Below are positions 1-9,394 of a stretch of 64,000 nt of DNA, piece after piece (positions within the stretch are counted from its first letter, which is position 1; each line of letters begins with the position of its first letter). A program made the position numbers and the translations under genes. Below the pieces are notes generated by a model. The model was not told the origin of the DNA. It did not search any database and saw nothing but the letters and a program-made list of their open reading frames with translations. Source of the stretch: an uncultured Opitutales bacterium (lineage in GTDB: Bacteria; Verrucomicrobiota; Verrucomicrobiia; Opitutales; Intestinicryptomonadaceae); the NCBI GenBank assembly GCA_900547395.1, contig URGP01000006.1, positions 1 through 64,000 on the forward strand, given 5' to 3'.

Positions 1-101
1 ATAAAAATCTCCTAACCCCGATTTTTTTATTGTCCGAATTTTGGGGTACAGTTCACTTTTAGGCGCGGTTTTTTTCGGCAATGTTTTGCAAATTGTGAGC
101 T

Positions 102-803
102 TTAAATTCTAAGTTCGTGGCAGTTTGAGATTACTTTTTTCAGCTCGCTTTCGGTAAACCAGTGCTTTTTCCCGTTAAATAAAATTAAAAATTCTCCTGT
201 TTGCTTGTTGTAGCCTTGCATCAGGGCGAATGTGATTAGGTTTTTATTTAGGTTGAACGATTTTAGTTGGAGTTTGCCGAGAGATTTTTTCCACGCGGCA
301 ATGTCGGTTGCGGCTAAGCGGGATTTTTCGCGGTCTGCGATTTTGCCATAGTCTCCGGAACTGTAAAGCGAAATGAAAAGCGGCAAGCCCTGGTCGAGTT
401 TAAGCCTTGCATTGTTTGCGGAAAATTTGATTTGCTTTAACTGCATGTTGTTTGCCGACAGGTATTTGTCGGTTGCTTCCAAAATGTCGGAAACACTGCG
501 CACCTTGTTTGTACCCGCGTCTTTTTGCATTACTTTATTGTACCTTGCCAAATCCATTTTAGGATCGACATAAAGGAGCATTACAAGCAGAGAAGTCGGA
601 ATATCCCTCGTTTTTTCGATAACTTCTTTTGTGGGATTTACTTTGACTTTTAAAATTACATCGCCATTGCTTTCTTTTACGATATTTTGCAGAAGCTTTG
701 TTTTGATTTCGGCATTTGTGGTTTTACTGCGCTGGGCGTGCGCGGCGGAAAAACTTATCGCAATCGATGCAATAATTATGAAAATGTTTCTTAATGCTCT
801 CAT
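102..803 (-). CDS. Secreted protein of unknown function (233 aa)
   Basis: I do not recognise this protein. It begins with a clear Sec signal peptide (MRALRNIF, then a hydrophobic Ile/Ala/Ser core, ending AHA before Gln24), so it should be exported to the periplasm or beyond. The mature part has no cysteine pair, repeat or catalytic motif that I can name; it is Lys-rich, and a segment near residue 200 (LILFNGKKHWFTESEL) looks like beta strands. It stands alone, transcribed away from the decarboxylase gene side of the window. Just upstream is a -35/-10 pair with no Shine-Dalgarno site (see the promoter at 814-842). The existence of the gene is well supported; its function is unknown. Confidence 0.7.
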   Translation of the reverse strand: MRALRNIFIIIASIAISFSAAHAQRSKTTNAEIKTKLLQNIVKESNGDVILKVKVNPTKEVIEKTRDIPTSLLVMLLYVDPKMDLARYNKVMQKDAGTNKVRSVSDILEATDKYLSANNMQLKQIKFSANNARLKLDQGLPLFISLYSSGDYGKIADREKSRLAATDIAAWKKSLGKLQLKSFNLNKNLITFALMQGYNKQTGEFLILFNGKKHWFTESELKKVISNCHELRI

Positions 804-813
804 AATTTTATTG

Positions 814-842
814 TATTAAGAGTAATTGCGATTTATTTGCAA
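814..842 (-). promoter_or_regulatory. Candidate promoter, leaderless arrangement
   Basis: On the minus strand, TTGCAA (842-837) is followed after 17 nt by TTAATA (819-814). The -10 box ends 10 nt before the ATG at 803, so transcription would start about 3 nt before the start codon. There is no Shine-Dalgarno sequence. This is inferred from hexamer spacing only. Confidence 0.4.
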
Positions 843-891
843 GCTTTTTCTTAAAAAAGCCTGTTTGGTATATAAAATATTTCCTGCCTGA

Positions 892-3195
892 TTACTGCTT
901 TATGCACATGGTGCAGAAGCGGATTTTCCCGTCGCGCTCGATTTTTTCGATGCCGTGGATTTCGCTTTCGTAGCCGCAGAATTTGTTTTCAAAACTTTCG
1001 CGCGCTTTGAGGTAGTCGAAAACCGCTTTTGACTTTTTGTTCAGGACTTCTCCACCCATAAGCATCGGAATGCCGGGGGGATAGGGGACTATCATTACGG
1101 CTGGAATTCTGCCGAACATGTCTTTTAATTCAACAAGTTCGACATTCTTTTTAACCACATTGCGGTAGGCTTGGGTCGGCTTCATCGCCTGGTCGGGCAG
1201 AAGGTCGAAAGACTTGTGCATAAGCTCTAACATTTTTCGCTCTTTTATGAATTCGTGCATTGTGCGGCAGTGGTCTTTCAGCCCGATACCCTTGTATTTC
1301 GGATTTTTCTGTGTGAATGCCGACATTGCCTCTTCCATTGGCGCGTTAGCGTCGTACAAATTTTTGAAGTGAAGCAGGGCGGAAAGCAGGGTTTCCTGTT
1401 TCGCGCGGTTTGTGCCGAGCGAATTTAAGAGAAGGAACGAATAATAGTCGGTCTTTTCGCATACTATGCCCTCTTCAAGCAGGTAGTTTGTGACTACTGC
1501 CGCGGGAATGCCCGTTTCGGAAAGGGAGCCGTCGGGATTTATGCCTGGCGTTATGAAAGTCAGCTTTATCGGGTCAAGCATTGCATAGCCGTCTTCGATT
1601 TCCTCAAAGCCGTGCCAATCGTCGCAGGAATTTAAAATCCACGCGCTTTGCGAGGTGGCGAGGTATTGCGTCGGGACGTTCTCGAAGTTAAGTATTTCCT
1701 TGTCAACCTTTACCTTTCTCGGCTGCCATATTTCAAAGAACCAGTCGTTCGGGTTGCGGGATTTCAGTTCCGCCGCTATTTTTGCCACTGTTTTGCGAAG
1801 CCCTATCGCCATCATTATGACGTCCTTCCACATGCTTTCCCCGCTGTCTTCCATCATTTGGGTCGCCACGTCCAAAGAGGCAATCATATTGTATTGCGGG
1901 GATGTCGAGGCGTGCATCATGTATGCCTCGTTCAGCTCGTCGGGGTTGATTTTTCGGCTTCCGCCGTTTTTTACGTGCAGCATCGACGCCTGCGAAAACG
2001 CTGTCAAAAGCTTGTGGGTCGATTGGGCTACATATATCGGCGGAGTAGTTGGCGTGGTTTCGTCTTGGGTCATGCCAAAAAATCCGTCGTAAATCGGATA
2101 AAATTTTGCGTAGGCGTACCAGGCTTCGTCAAAATGAAGGTTGTCGGCAATGGGTTCGAGGGCGCGCTTCAATTTTTTTACGTTGTAGCAGACGCCGTCG
2201 TAGGTCGAATTTGTTATTGCGGCGATTTTAAGCGTCTTGGGGCGCAGGTCGGCAGGAATGATTTTGCTCTTTTTTATTTTTTGCGCGACGGATTTTTCCG
2301 AAAGCTCCGAAAGCTTTACGGGACCCATTATTCCCCAGCGGTTTCTGCGCGGCTTCATGTAAATCGGGTAGGCGTCGGCGTTTACCATCGCATAGTTTAG
2401 CGACTTGTGGCAGTTGCGGTCAACAAACACGACGTCGTCGGGCAGAGCGATGCTCCGCCATATTATCTGGTTTACGTTTGAAGTTCCGTTTAGAACGTAG
2501 TATGTCAAGTCTGCCCCGAACACTCTTGCGGAATTTCTTTCGGCGTCTCCCGTAACCCCGCTGTGGTCGAGGAGAGATCCGAGTTCGGGTGCGGAAATCG
2601 AAAGGTCGCTTCTAAAAATGTTTTCGCCGAAGAACTTAAAGAGCGCGACGCCCGAAGGGTTCCGCAAAAATCCCGTCCCGCCCATGTGCCCCGGGGTGTG
2701 CCATGCGTATTTGTACTCTTCCGAATAGTCTATGAGCTTTCCGAAAAACGGCGGATACAAGCCCTTTACGTACTTTACGAGATGTCGTTCTATTCTGCCC
2801 GCCAGAAATTCTATTGTGTCGGAAGTCTTCCAAAGACAGCCCGTGAGCTGGTTTATGACTTCGAGGGGAATGTCGCTTGCTTCAAGCCAGTCGGTCAAAA
2901 GAAATACGGGGATTTTCGGGTTGCGCTTTCTTATTGCGCTTAGTACGGAAGCGGGGCTGTGTTTTGCAGCGGGGTTTGTGCGGTTTATGTCCCAGTCAAT
3001 GACAAGCGCGCCGAAATCCGTCCTGCTTAAAAGAAGTTCGATGGCGTCTTCGTAAGAGAGACACGGCACTATTTTACAGCCGTGCTCCGTTTCGAGTTCG
3101 TGTGCCAGTTCGCGCAGACGGAAGCTTTCGTCGTTTCTTGTGTCAAATTGGTTCGACACTATCAAAATCGGCCAAGATTCTTTTGATATTTTCAT
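892..3195 (-). CDS. adiA: Biodegradative-type arginine decarboxylase (AdiA-like, PLP)
   Basis: Predicted to convert arginine to agmatine and CO2 in the cytoplasm; in enteric bacteria the related enzyme serves acid resistance and polyamine supply. The 767-residue protein has the large Orn/Lys/Arg decarboxylase layout: an N-terminal receiver-like wing domain (residues 8-130, ending strands with VIDWD), a PLP aminotransferase-fold core, and a C-terminal domain. The PLP lysine is Lys395 in QSTHKLLTAFSQAS and the PLP-binding Asp is in HFDEAWYAY. The C-terminal stretches (YDANAP, VPYPPGIPML, CGYESEIHG) resemble AdiA more than CadA or SpeC, so arginine is the likely substrate. The ATG at 3195 was chosen because upstream in-frame codons encode a non-conserved 64-residue extension. 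No antiporter gene lies beside it. Confidence 0.8.
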   Translation of the reverse strand: MKISKESWPILIVSNQFDTRNDESFRLRELAHELETEHGCKIVPCLSYEDAIELLLSRTDFGALVIDWDINRTNPAAKHSPASVLSAIRKRNPKIPVFLLTDWLEASDIPLEVINQLTGCLWKTSDTIEFLAGRIERHLVKYVKGLYPPFFGKLIDYSEEYKYAWHTPGHMGGTGFLRNPSGVALFKFFGENIFRSDLSISAPELGSLLDHSGVTGDAERNSARVFGADLTYYVLNGTSNVNQIIWRSIALPDDVVFVDRNCHKSLNYAMVNADAYPIYMKPRRNRWGIMGPVKLSELSEKSVAQKIKKSKIIPADLRPKTLKIAAITNSTYDGVCYNVKKLKRALEPIADNLHFDEAWYAYAKFYPIYDGFFGMTQDETTPTTPPIYVAQSTHKLLTAFSQASMLHVKNGGSRKINPDELNEAYMMHASTSPQYNMIASLDVATQMMEDSGESMWKDVIMMAIGLRKTVAKIAAELKSRNPNDWFFEIWQPRKVKVDKEILNFENVPTQYLATSQSAWILNSCDDWHGFEEIEDGYAMLDPIKLTFITPGINPDGSLSETGIPAAVVTNYLLEEGIVCEKTDYYSFLLLNSLGTNRAKQETLLSALLHFKNLYDANAPMEEAMSAFTQKNPKYKGIGLKDHCRTMHEFIKERKMLELMHKSFDLLPDQAMKPTQAYRNVVKKNVELVELKDMFGRIPAVMIVPYPPGIPMLMGGEVLNKKSKAVFDYLKARESFENKFCGYESEIHGIEKIERDGKIRFCTMCIKQ

Positions 3196-3425
3196 CGTTA
3201 AGGTTTTTTTGATGGGCTTTTTTGCGTGAAAGTGCGAAGCTTGCGAACCTCGAAAACAATGTAAAACCGCCGATTTTATTCCGCACTTGAAAAATAGAGT
3301 TATGAGATTGGTATTTTTGACGGATTTATCAAGCAAATTTAAAAATTTCCAAAAGAAATTTTTGAGCGAAAATGCTTGTAAAAACAATGGTATTATATTG
3401 CTATGTTATATATCGGAGCTTTTTT
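3196..3425. other. Divergent intergenic region, arginine decarboxylase / bioB
   Basis: This 230-base AT-rich spacer must hold the promoters of both the decarboxylase (minus) and the biotin operon (plus). Upstream of bioB, TGCTTG (3373-3378) is followed 15 nt later by TATATT (3394-3399); the same arrangement with a nearly identical flank precedes the GH38 gene at 21942. I found no biotin-operator palindrome. Confidence 0.4.
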
Positions 3426-4385
3426 ATGGATTTGGCTTTAAAAATTATAAACGGCTATCGTTTGGGCATTGAAGAGGCTGAGGATTTTTCAAATTCTTGC
3501 GGCGTTTTGGAAATGTGCGAAATGGCGGACGCCGTCCGCAGGCATTTTTTTCAAAACAAAATAGAAACCTGCTCCATCGTGAACGCGAGGTCGGGCAGAT
3601 GCCCCGAAAATTGCAAATGGTGCGCCCAGTCCGCCCACAACAAAACGGGCGCGGAAGTCTATCCTTTGCTCGGCCGCCAAAAACTTTTGGACGTCGCAAA
3701 ATCTTCGGATGCGGCGGGAATTGCGCGTTTTAGCATTGTAACTTCGGGAAGAGCTCTCACTGATGCGGAAGTGCAAGAAATTGCAGAGGCAATGATAAAA
3801 ATGCGCTCGGAGACGGGCTTAAAGCTGTGCGGCTCTTTGGGGCTTCTTTCAAAACCCCAGCTTAAAACTCTCTTTGACGCGGGAATGACCCGCTACCATT
3901 GCAATTTGGAAACCGCGCCGTCTTATTTCCCAAGCCTTTGCTCAACGCATACTATTGACGACAAAATAAAGACCATAAATTGGGCAAAAGAAGTGGGGCT
4001 TGAAATTTGTTCAGGCGGAATAATCGGCATGGGCGAAAGTAGCCGCCAGCGCATCGAGCTTGCCGTGAAGCTTAGGGAAATCGGCTCTATGTCTATTCCC
4101 GTAAACATATTAAACCCCATAAAGGGAACTCCCCTTGAAAATTCAAATAGGCTTTCGGACGACGAAATTTTGAGGGCGTTTGCGATGTTCAGGCTCGTAA
4201 ATCCGACCGCCCACATCAGGTTTGCGGGGGGCAGAATTCTTATAGGCGCTCTTCAAAAAATGCTTTTAAAAAGCGGGGTCAGCGCGGCGATAGTCGGCGA
4301 CATGCTCACAACCGTCGGCGCAAAACTTTCCGACGACTTTGCGATGTTTGAAAATCTTGGCTATGACTTTAAACGAACTTCTTGA
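3426..4385 (+). CDS. bioB: Biotin synthase BioB
   Basis: Radical-SAM enzyme that inserts sulfur into dethiobiotin, the last step of biotin synthesis. The [4Fe-4S]/SAM motif CxxxCxxC is Cys59, Cys63 and Cys66 in CPENCKWCAQS; the following Cys, Asn and Gly-rich strands (YHCNLETAPSYF, SGGIIGMGE, NILNPIKGTP) are family hallmarks. At 319 residues the length is normal. The ATG at 3426 follows GGAG at 3415-3418 with 7 nt spacing; an ATG further upstream would add 18 non-conserved residues. It is the first gene of a five-gene biotin operon and overlaps bioA by 23 nt, which suggests translational coupling. Confidence 0.95.
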   Translation: MDLALKIINGYRLGIEEAEDFSNSCGVLEMCEMADAVRRHFFQNKIETCSIVNARSGRCPENCKWCAQSAHNKTGAEVYPLLGRQKLLDVAKSSDAAGIARFSIVTSGRALTDAEVQEIAEAMIKMRSETGLKLCGSLGLLSKPQLKTLFDAGMTRYHCNLETAPSYFPSLCSTHTIDDKIKTINWAKEVGLEICSGGIIGMGESSRQRIELAVKLREIGSMSIPVNILNPIKGTPLENSNRLSDDEILRAFAMFRLVNPTAHIRFAGGRILIGALQKMLLKSGVSAAIVGDMLTTVGAKLSDDFAMFENLGYDFKRTS

Positions 4386-5655
4386 ATTTGACAGGGAGCA
4401 TATCTGGCACCCGTACACTTCCGCATTAAAGCCCTTGAAGGCGTATGCCGTTGAGTCGGCAAACGGCGCGCGCATAAAGCTTTTGGACGGCAGGGAATTG
4501 ATTGACGGCATGTCATCTTGGTGGGCGGTCGTGCATGGCTACAACAATTCCGAAATAAACGCCGCAATTTCCGCCCAGCTTAAAAAAATGAGCCATGTGA
4601 TGTTTGGGGGGCTTACACACGAACCCGCCGTCATTCTTGCCGAAAAGCTTTTGAAAATTGCCCCGCAAAACTTGGAGCATGTATTTTTCTGCGACAGCGG
4701 CTCCGTTGCCGTGGAAGTCGCAATGAAGATGGCTCTTCAATATTGGAGCTCGAAAGGGAGGGCGTCGAAGACAAAGTTTGCCACAATCCGCCTTGGCTAT
4801 CATGGCGACACTTGGAACGCTATGTCGGTTTGCGACCCGATAACGGGAATGCACAAAATATTTTCGGGCGCGCTAACTGCCCAAATTTTCACCCACTCTC
4901 CGAAAATTCCCTTCGGCGGAGTTTGGGACGACTCCGACCTTGCAGAGCTTCGCGACACTTTGCGCAAAAGAAGAGATGAAATCGCGGCTTTGATTTTGGA
5001 GCCGATAGTGCAGGGCGCGGGGGCAATGCGCTTTTACCATCCCGAATTTTTAAAGGGCGCAAGGAAAATTTGCGACGAATGCGGGATTTTGCTCATATGC
5101 GACGAAATCGCCACAGGTTTTGGCAGAACGGGCAAGATGTTCGCCTGCGAGCACGCGGGCATAGCTCCCGACATTATGTGTGTCGGGAAAGCCATTACGG
5201 GCGGATATTTGAGCTTTGCTGCAGTTTTGGCAAGCAGGGATGTAGCCATTTCCATATCGGAAGGCGAAGCGGGAGTTTTCATGCACGGCCCGACTTTCAT
5301 GGCAAATCCCCTCGCCTGCGCCGCCGCGAATGCGAGCCTTGATATTTGCGTTAGAGACGGCTATCTTAAAAGGGTTTTGCAGATTGAAAAAATACTTAAA
5401 GCAGAACTTGAAAGCGCAAAGGAAATCGGCGGCGTTGAAGACGTCAGGGTTCTTGGCGCGATAGGCGTGGTTGAAATGCGCGAAAGCGTCGATGTTGAAA
5501 AAATTCAGGAAATGTTTGTAGGGCGCGGGGTTTGGATAAGACCCTTCGGCAGGCTCGTTTACCTGATGCCCCCGATTGTTATATCCGACGAAGATTTGCG
5601 GAAACTTTCCTCAGTTTGGGTTTCTGTTTTAAAGGAGATTTCAAAAAATGTTTGA
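4363..5655 (+). CDS. bioA: Adenosylmethionine-8-amino-7-oxononanoate aminotransferase
   Basis: Class-III PLP transaminase that makes 7,8-diaminopelargonate from KAPA, normally with SAM as amino donor. The PLP lysine is Lys276 in CVGKAITGG, and the conserved DEIATGFGRTG precedes it; the N-terminal WHPYTS and SSWW are BioA signatures for the SAM pocket. The 430-residue length is typical. It starts inside the 3' end of bioB and its stop overlaps the start of bioF by 8 nt. No strong ribosome-binding site is visible, so translation probably depends on coupling to bioB. Confidence 0.95.
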   Translation: MTLNELLEFDREHIWHPYTSALKPLKAYAVESANGARIKLLDGRELIDGMSSWWAVVHGYNNSEINAAISAQLKKMSHVMFGGLTHEPAVILAEKLLKIAPQNLEHVFFCDSGSVAVEVAMKMALQYWSSKGRASKTKFATIRLGYHGDTWNAMSVCDPITGMHKIFSGALTAQIFTHSPKIPFGGVWDDSDLAELRDTLRKRRDEIAALILEPIVQGAGAMRFYHPEFLKGARKICDECGILLICDEIATGFGRTGKMFACEHAGIAPDIMCVGKAITGGYLSFAAVLASRDVAISISEGEAGVFMHGPTFMANPLACAAANASLDICVRDGYLKRVLQIEKILKAELESAKEIGGVEDVRVLGAIGVVEMRESVDVEKIQEMFVGRGVWIRPFGRLVYLMPPIVISDEDLRKLSSVWVSVLKEISKNV

Positions 5656-6793
5656 GGAGCTTGAAGAAATAAAGGCACAGGGGCTTTACCGCAAATTCAA
5701 TACTTTTGCCGTTCGCGGCGAAAAGGTGTTTGGCGGCGGCAGGGAATATTTGAATTTCTCTTCGAACGACTATTTGGGAATTGCCTCTTCCATCGAAATG
5801 CAGCATGAATTTTTGCGCAAGGCTTCGGAAGAGAAAGATTTTTTGATGGGGTCAACTTCTTCGCGACTTTTGGTAGGCTCTTTTAAGGCTTTTGAAGAGG
5901 CGGAGGGCGAAATTTCAAAAGCGTTTGGCAGACCCTGCCTTTTCTTTAACAGCGGTTACCACGCAAATACGGGAATTATCCCCGCCCTTGTTTCGGGCAG
6001 GGATTTAATTCTTGCAGACAAGCTTGTCCACGCGAGCATTATTGACTGCTTGAAGCTTTCAGACGCAAAGTGGATGCGTTTTTCCCACAACGACACCGGG
6101 CATTTGAAGTCTTTGCTTGAAGCGCACCGCTCGAATTTCAGGCGCGTCTTCATTGTCACTGAAAGCGTTTTCAGCATGGACGGCGACTTCGCTCCGCTTC
6201 GCGAGCTTGTTGAAATCAAAAACAAATACGGCGCGTTTTTATATGTTGACGAGGCGCACGGTTTCGGCGTCTTCGGAGATGGCGGGCTGGGGCTGTGCGA
6301 GGAGCGCGGAGTTCTTCAAGACGTAGATTTTATAATGTGCACTCTCGGTAAGGCGTTGGCAAGCGAGGGCGCGTTTTTAATATGCTCCGAAGAGGCGAGG
6401 GAAATGCTTGTAAACAAGGCTCGTTCTCTCATCTTCACAACCGCAATGCCTCCCATAAACGTTATGTGGACGCTTCTTTCTTTTAAAAAAATGCGCTCGA
6501 TGAATTTTGAAAGAAAGCACTTGAAATCCATCTCTCAAAAATTCAGAAATTCGCTTAAAAACGCGGAAATATTGGGAGAAAGCCAAATTGTCGCCGCGGT
6601 CGTGAAAGACGCGGGCAAGTGCGTCGCTCTTTCCAAGCTTTTGGCGGAGGGCGGCGTCTGGGCGTCCGCCGTGCGCTATCCGACTGTTGCGAAAAATTCG
6701 GCGAGGATAAGATTTTCGCTTTCGGCAAGCCTCTCCGAAAAAGACGTGGATTTTTGCGCGGATCTGTTTAACGATAAAATTTCTCTTTTATGA
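5648..6793 (+). CDS. bioF: 8-amino-7-oxononanoate synthase BioF
   Basis: PLP-dependent condensation of pimeloyl-ACP (or -CoA) with alanine to give KAPA. Alpha-oxoamine synthase features are clear: SSNDYLG near residue 40, the cofactor-stacking FFNSGYHAN, the DEAHGFGVFG strand, and the PLP lysine Lys235 in TLGKALASEG. At 381 residues it has full family length. An AAAGGAGA Shine-Dalgarno at 5631-5638 sits well before the ATG at 5648. Its final ATGA is shared with the start of the bioGC fusion. Confidence 0.93.
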   Translation: MFEELEEIKAQGLYRKFNTFAVRGEKVFGGGREYLNFSSNDYLGIASSIEMQHEFLRKASEEKDFLMGSTSSRLLVGSFKAFEEAEGEISKAFGRPCLFFNSGYHANTGIIPALVSGRDLILADKLVHASIIDCLKLSDAKWMRFSHNDTGHLKSLLEAHRSNFRRVFIVTESVFSMDGDFAPLRELVEIKNKYGAFLYVDEAHGFGVFGDGGLGLCEERGVLQDVDFIMCTLGKALASEGAFLICSEEAREMLVNKARSLIFTTAMPPINVMWTLLSFKKMRSMNFERKHLKSISQKFRNSLKNAEILGESQIVAAVVKDAGKCVALSKLLAEGGVWASAVRYPTVAKNSARIRFSLSASLSEKDVDFCADLFNDKISLL

Positions 6794-8199
6794 AAATTTC
6801 TTGGATAAAAAAGGAAAGCTCGGATAGTTTGATTTTGTTTTTCGGCGGTTTTGCAAGCGGCGAAAACCTGCTTGAAAATTTCGATTTTGGCGAAAACGAC
6901 GTGCTGATGTTTAGCGATTATTCGGATTTTTGCGCGGATATTCCGAATGAAATATTTGAATATTCAAAAGTGAGCGTAGTTGCGTGGTCGTTCGGGGTCT
7001 GGGTTGCGGATTTCTTGGAAAGCCGTTTGCCGAAAGCCGATGTGCGCATTGCTCTGTGCGGTTCCACAAGCCCCGTTGACGACAATTTCGGGATACCTTC
7101 GCAAATTTTTTCGGGCACTCTTCAAAACTTTTCAGAGCCTGTTTACGAAAAATTTTTGCTTAGGGTTTTTGGGGCGGCGAACTTTAAAACCTGCAAGGAA
7201 ATGTTTTCAAAACGCTCTTGTGCGGATTTGAAAAAAGAGCTTCAAAATCTGGCTTGTGCGTTTAAGACGTTCAAGGCAAATCCTGAAAATTGGACGCGCG
7301 CAATCGCCGCCAAAAACGACAAAATTTTTCCGCTTTCAAACATGAAAAACGCTTGGGGCGAAAAGCTTGAAATCGTTTCGGGCGAGCACTTCCCGCTGTC
7401 GCTTTTTAATAGCGGGATTGAAAAGCTCTTCGCCGACGCGCAGGAAGTTGGCAGGAGCTTTGAAAAGTCGTTTGCCAGATACGAGAAGACGGCTCTCGTG
7501 CAAAAGCGCATAGCTTCCCGCCTTGCCCAGCTCACTTTAAAGCGCATAAATCCAAGCGAAGTGAAAAGGGTTTTGGAAATAGGGGCAGGCACGGGGTTTC
7601 TTACTGAAATTTTGGCTTCAGAAATCAAAAATGCGCGCTGGTTTTTGAACGATTTGAGCGAACGCAGCTTCGACTATGTGCGCGGAATTTTTGAAACGCC
7701 GCCGACGTTTATCGCGGGAGATGCCCAAATTCAGGAACTGCCGCAAGACATAGACTTGATTGTGTCTTCTTCATGCTTTCAGTGGTTCGAGTCTCTCGGC
7801 GATTTTATCGAAAAGCTTGCGCGGAGTTCCTCAAAAGATTCCATTATGGCGTTTTCGACTTTTCTTCCCGACAATTTCAGGGAAATCCGCGCATTGACGG
7901 GCAAGGGGCTGAACTATGTAGGCATTGTCGGCATTGAGGCTATGTTAAAGCGCGCCGGCTTTGAGCTTTTGTGCGCGGAGGCGGAGACCGTGAAACTTGA
8001 ATTTGAAAAGCCCATTGATGTTTTGAAGCATTTGCGCGACACGGGAGTTACCGGCACTTTTTCGGAGTTTTGGACGCCGTCAAAAATGAAGATTTTTTCG
8101 AGGCAGTACTTGGATTTCTTCCCGTCCGAAAAAGGCGTGGTTTTGACTTACCGCCCCGCGTATTTCATATCAAAATTCATTGGAAAAAAGGAAGGCTGA
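6790..8199 (+). CDS. Fused BioG (pimeloyl-ACP methyl ester esterase) - BioC (malonyl-ACP O-methyltransferase)
   Basis: One 469-residue chain carries both ends of the pimelate-masking route. Residues 1-210 resemble BioG (DUF452): a hydrolase strand LILFFGGFASG, a nucleophile elbow with Ser67 in VVAWSFGVW, Asp177 (NDKIFP) and His200 (SGEHFPLS) as a plausible triad. Residues 225-469 are BioC: LVQKRIASRLAQLTL, the SAM motif VLEIGAGTGF at 261-270, and SSSCFQWF. BioC methylates malonyl-ACP so the fatty-acid machinery can extend it; the esterase removes the methyl group at pimeloyl-ACP. BioC-esterase fusions are known in other phyla. The ATGA overlap with bioF and the position before bioD support the call. 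Confidence 0.85.
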   Translation: MKISWIKKESSDSLILFFGGFASGENLLENFDFGENDVLMFSDYSDFCADIPNEIFEYSKVSVVAWSFGVWVADFLESRLPKADVRIALCGSTSPVDDNFGIPSQIFSGTLQNFSEPVYEKFLLRVFGAANFKTCKEMFSKRSCADLKKELQNLACAFKTFKANPENWTRAIAAKNDKIFPLSNMKNAWGEKLEIVSGEHFPLSLFNSGIEKLFADAQEVGRSFEKSFARYEKTALVQKRIASRLAQLTLKRINPSEVKRVLEIGAGTGFLTEILASEIKNARWFLNDLSERSFDYVRGIFETPPTFIAGDAQIQELPQDIDLIVSSSCFQWFESLGDFIEKLARSSSKDSIMAFSTFLPDNFREIRALTGKGLNYVGIVGIEAMLKRAGFELLCAEAETVKLEFEKPIDVLKHLRDTGVTGTFSEFWTPSKMKIFSRQYLDFFPSEKGVVLTYRPAYFISKFIGKKEG

Positions 8200-8201
8200 A
8201 C

Positions 8202-8825
8202 ATGGCGGTTTACTTTGTGAGCGGAATAGACACTTCTTGCGGAAAGACTTTTATAACGGGCGTTTTGGCTCGCCGCGAGCTTGAAAAAGGGAAAAGTGTC
8301 ATAACGCAGAAATTTGTGCAAACAGGCTGCGAGGGAATTTCGGAGGACATCGAAGCCCATCGAAAAGCCATGGGAATTTCCCTTCTTCCCGAAGACAAAA
8401 ACGGCACGACTTGCCCCTATGTCTTCAAGTTTCCGGCATCTGCGCATTTGGCGTCGAGAATGGAAAACACGGAAATAGACGTCGAAAAAATATCATCAGC
8501 CACAAAAATCCTCGCGGATAAGTTTGACACTGTCTTTATCGAGGGCGCGGGCGGGCTGATGGTTCCTGTAAGCGAAAATTTTTTGACGATTGACTATATC
8601 GCAAGGGAAAACCTGCCGCTCATATTGGTTTGCAGTGCGAAGCTTGGGTCGATAAACCATTCGCTTTTAAGCCTCGAAGTCTGCCAAAAAAGGGGCATAA
8701 ACGTCGCAAAAGTCGTATTTAACAACTATCCCGAAGAGGACGCGAGGCTCTCGGCGGAAACTTGTTCGTACCTGAAAAAATACGTCGCGAAGAATTTTCC
8801 GAATTGCGAGTTTTTGGAAATATGA
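8202..8825 (+). CDS. bioD: Dethiobiotin synthetase BioD
   Basis: ATP-dependent ureido-ring closure of diaminopelargonate. The 207-residue protein has a P-loop SGIDTSCGKTF at residues 7-17 (the family more often has GTDTxVGKT; Asp and Lys are kept) and EGAGGLMVPV around residue 112, the second family motif. The ATG at 8202 follows AAGGAAGG; an upstream in-frame ATG inside bioGC would add 44 residues ahead of the P-loop and is unlikely. The stop codon overlaps the following glycosylase-like gene as ATGA. Confidence 0.92.
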   Translation: MAVYFVSGIDTSCGKTFITGVLARRELEKGKSVITQKFVQTGCEGISEDIEAHRKAMGISLLPEDKNGTTCPYVFKFPASAHLASRMENTEIDVEKISSATKILADKFDTVFIEGAGGLMVPVSENFLTIDYIARENLPLILVCSAKLGSINHSLLSLEVCQKRGINVAKVVFNNYPEEDARLSAETCSYLKKYVAKNFPNCEFLEI

Positions 8826-9394
8826 AAGAGGGGCATCCGCTAAAACCGTTTTTGCCGCGCGGCGCAAAGCTTCTTATGCTCGGTTCGTTTCCGCCCAAGA
8901 TGGAAAAATGGTCGATGAATTTTTATTATCCGAACTGGCAAAACGACATGTGGCGGATTTTCGGGCTTGTGTTTTTTGGCGACAAAAATTTCTTCGCGGA
9001 TGAAAGCCTTAAAAAATACAAGGAAACGGAAATAAAGCGTTTTTTGGAGGGAAAGGGAATAGCTGTCGCCGACAGCGCAAAGGCGGTCTTCCGCAAAAAA
9101 GGCAACGCAAGCGACGCCCATTTGGAAGTTCTGGAAAATTTTGACTTTTTGTCTGCGCTTAAATCCATGCCCGAATGTTTGGCGCTTGCGGCGACGGGGC
9201 AAAAGTCTCTCGAAACAGTTTTTAAGACAATTCCGCCGTCGGATTTGAAAATCGGCGAAAGCGCGGAGTTTTCCGCTTTCGGAAGGAGCTTTAAGATTTT
9301 CAGAATGCCGTCTTCTTCGCGGGCATATCCGATGGCTCTTGAGCGCAAGGCGCAGTTTTACAAGGCGATGTTTTGCGCTGTCGGCATATTGTAA
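8822..9394 (+). CDS. Uracil-DNA-glycosylase-superfamily protein
   Basis: The 190-residue protein resembles the UDG-fold family found in Bacteroidetes and relatives: a LLMLGSFPPK strand in the position of motif I, the NFYYPNWQNDMWRIFG stretch, and the C-terminal MPSSSRAYPMALE that occupies the place of the DNA-intercalation motif. The expected role is removal of uracil or a related damaged base, but the family is poorly characterised. The start shares ATGA with the bioD stop, so it is cotranscribed with the biotin genes although no biochemical link is known. A longer reading frame start at 8762 lies within bioD and was rejected. Confidence 0.7.
   Translation: MKEGHPLKPFLPRGAKLLMLGSFPPKMEKWSMNFYYPNWQNDMWRIFGLVFFGDKNFFADESLKKYKETEIKRFLEGKGIAVADSAKAVFRKKGNASDAHLEVLENFDFLSALKSMPECLALAATGQKSLETVFKTIPPSDLKIGESAEFSAFGRSFKIFRMPSSSRAYPMALERKAQFYKAMFCAVGIL

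Noticed and set aside
1648..2400. 250-codon open frame on the plus strand
   Set aside because: It is antisense to the arginine decarboxylase, whose conserved motifs fix the coding strand.
3196..3387. 64-residue N-terminal extension of the arginine decarboxylase
   Set aside because: Not related to the wing domain that starts at 3195; runs into the promoter region.
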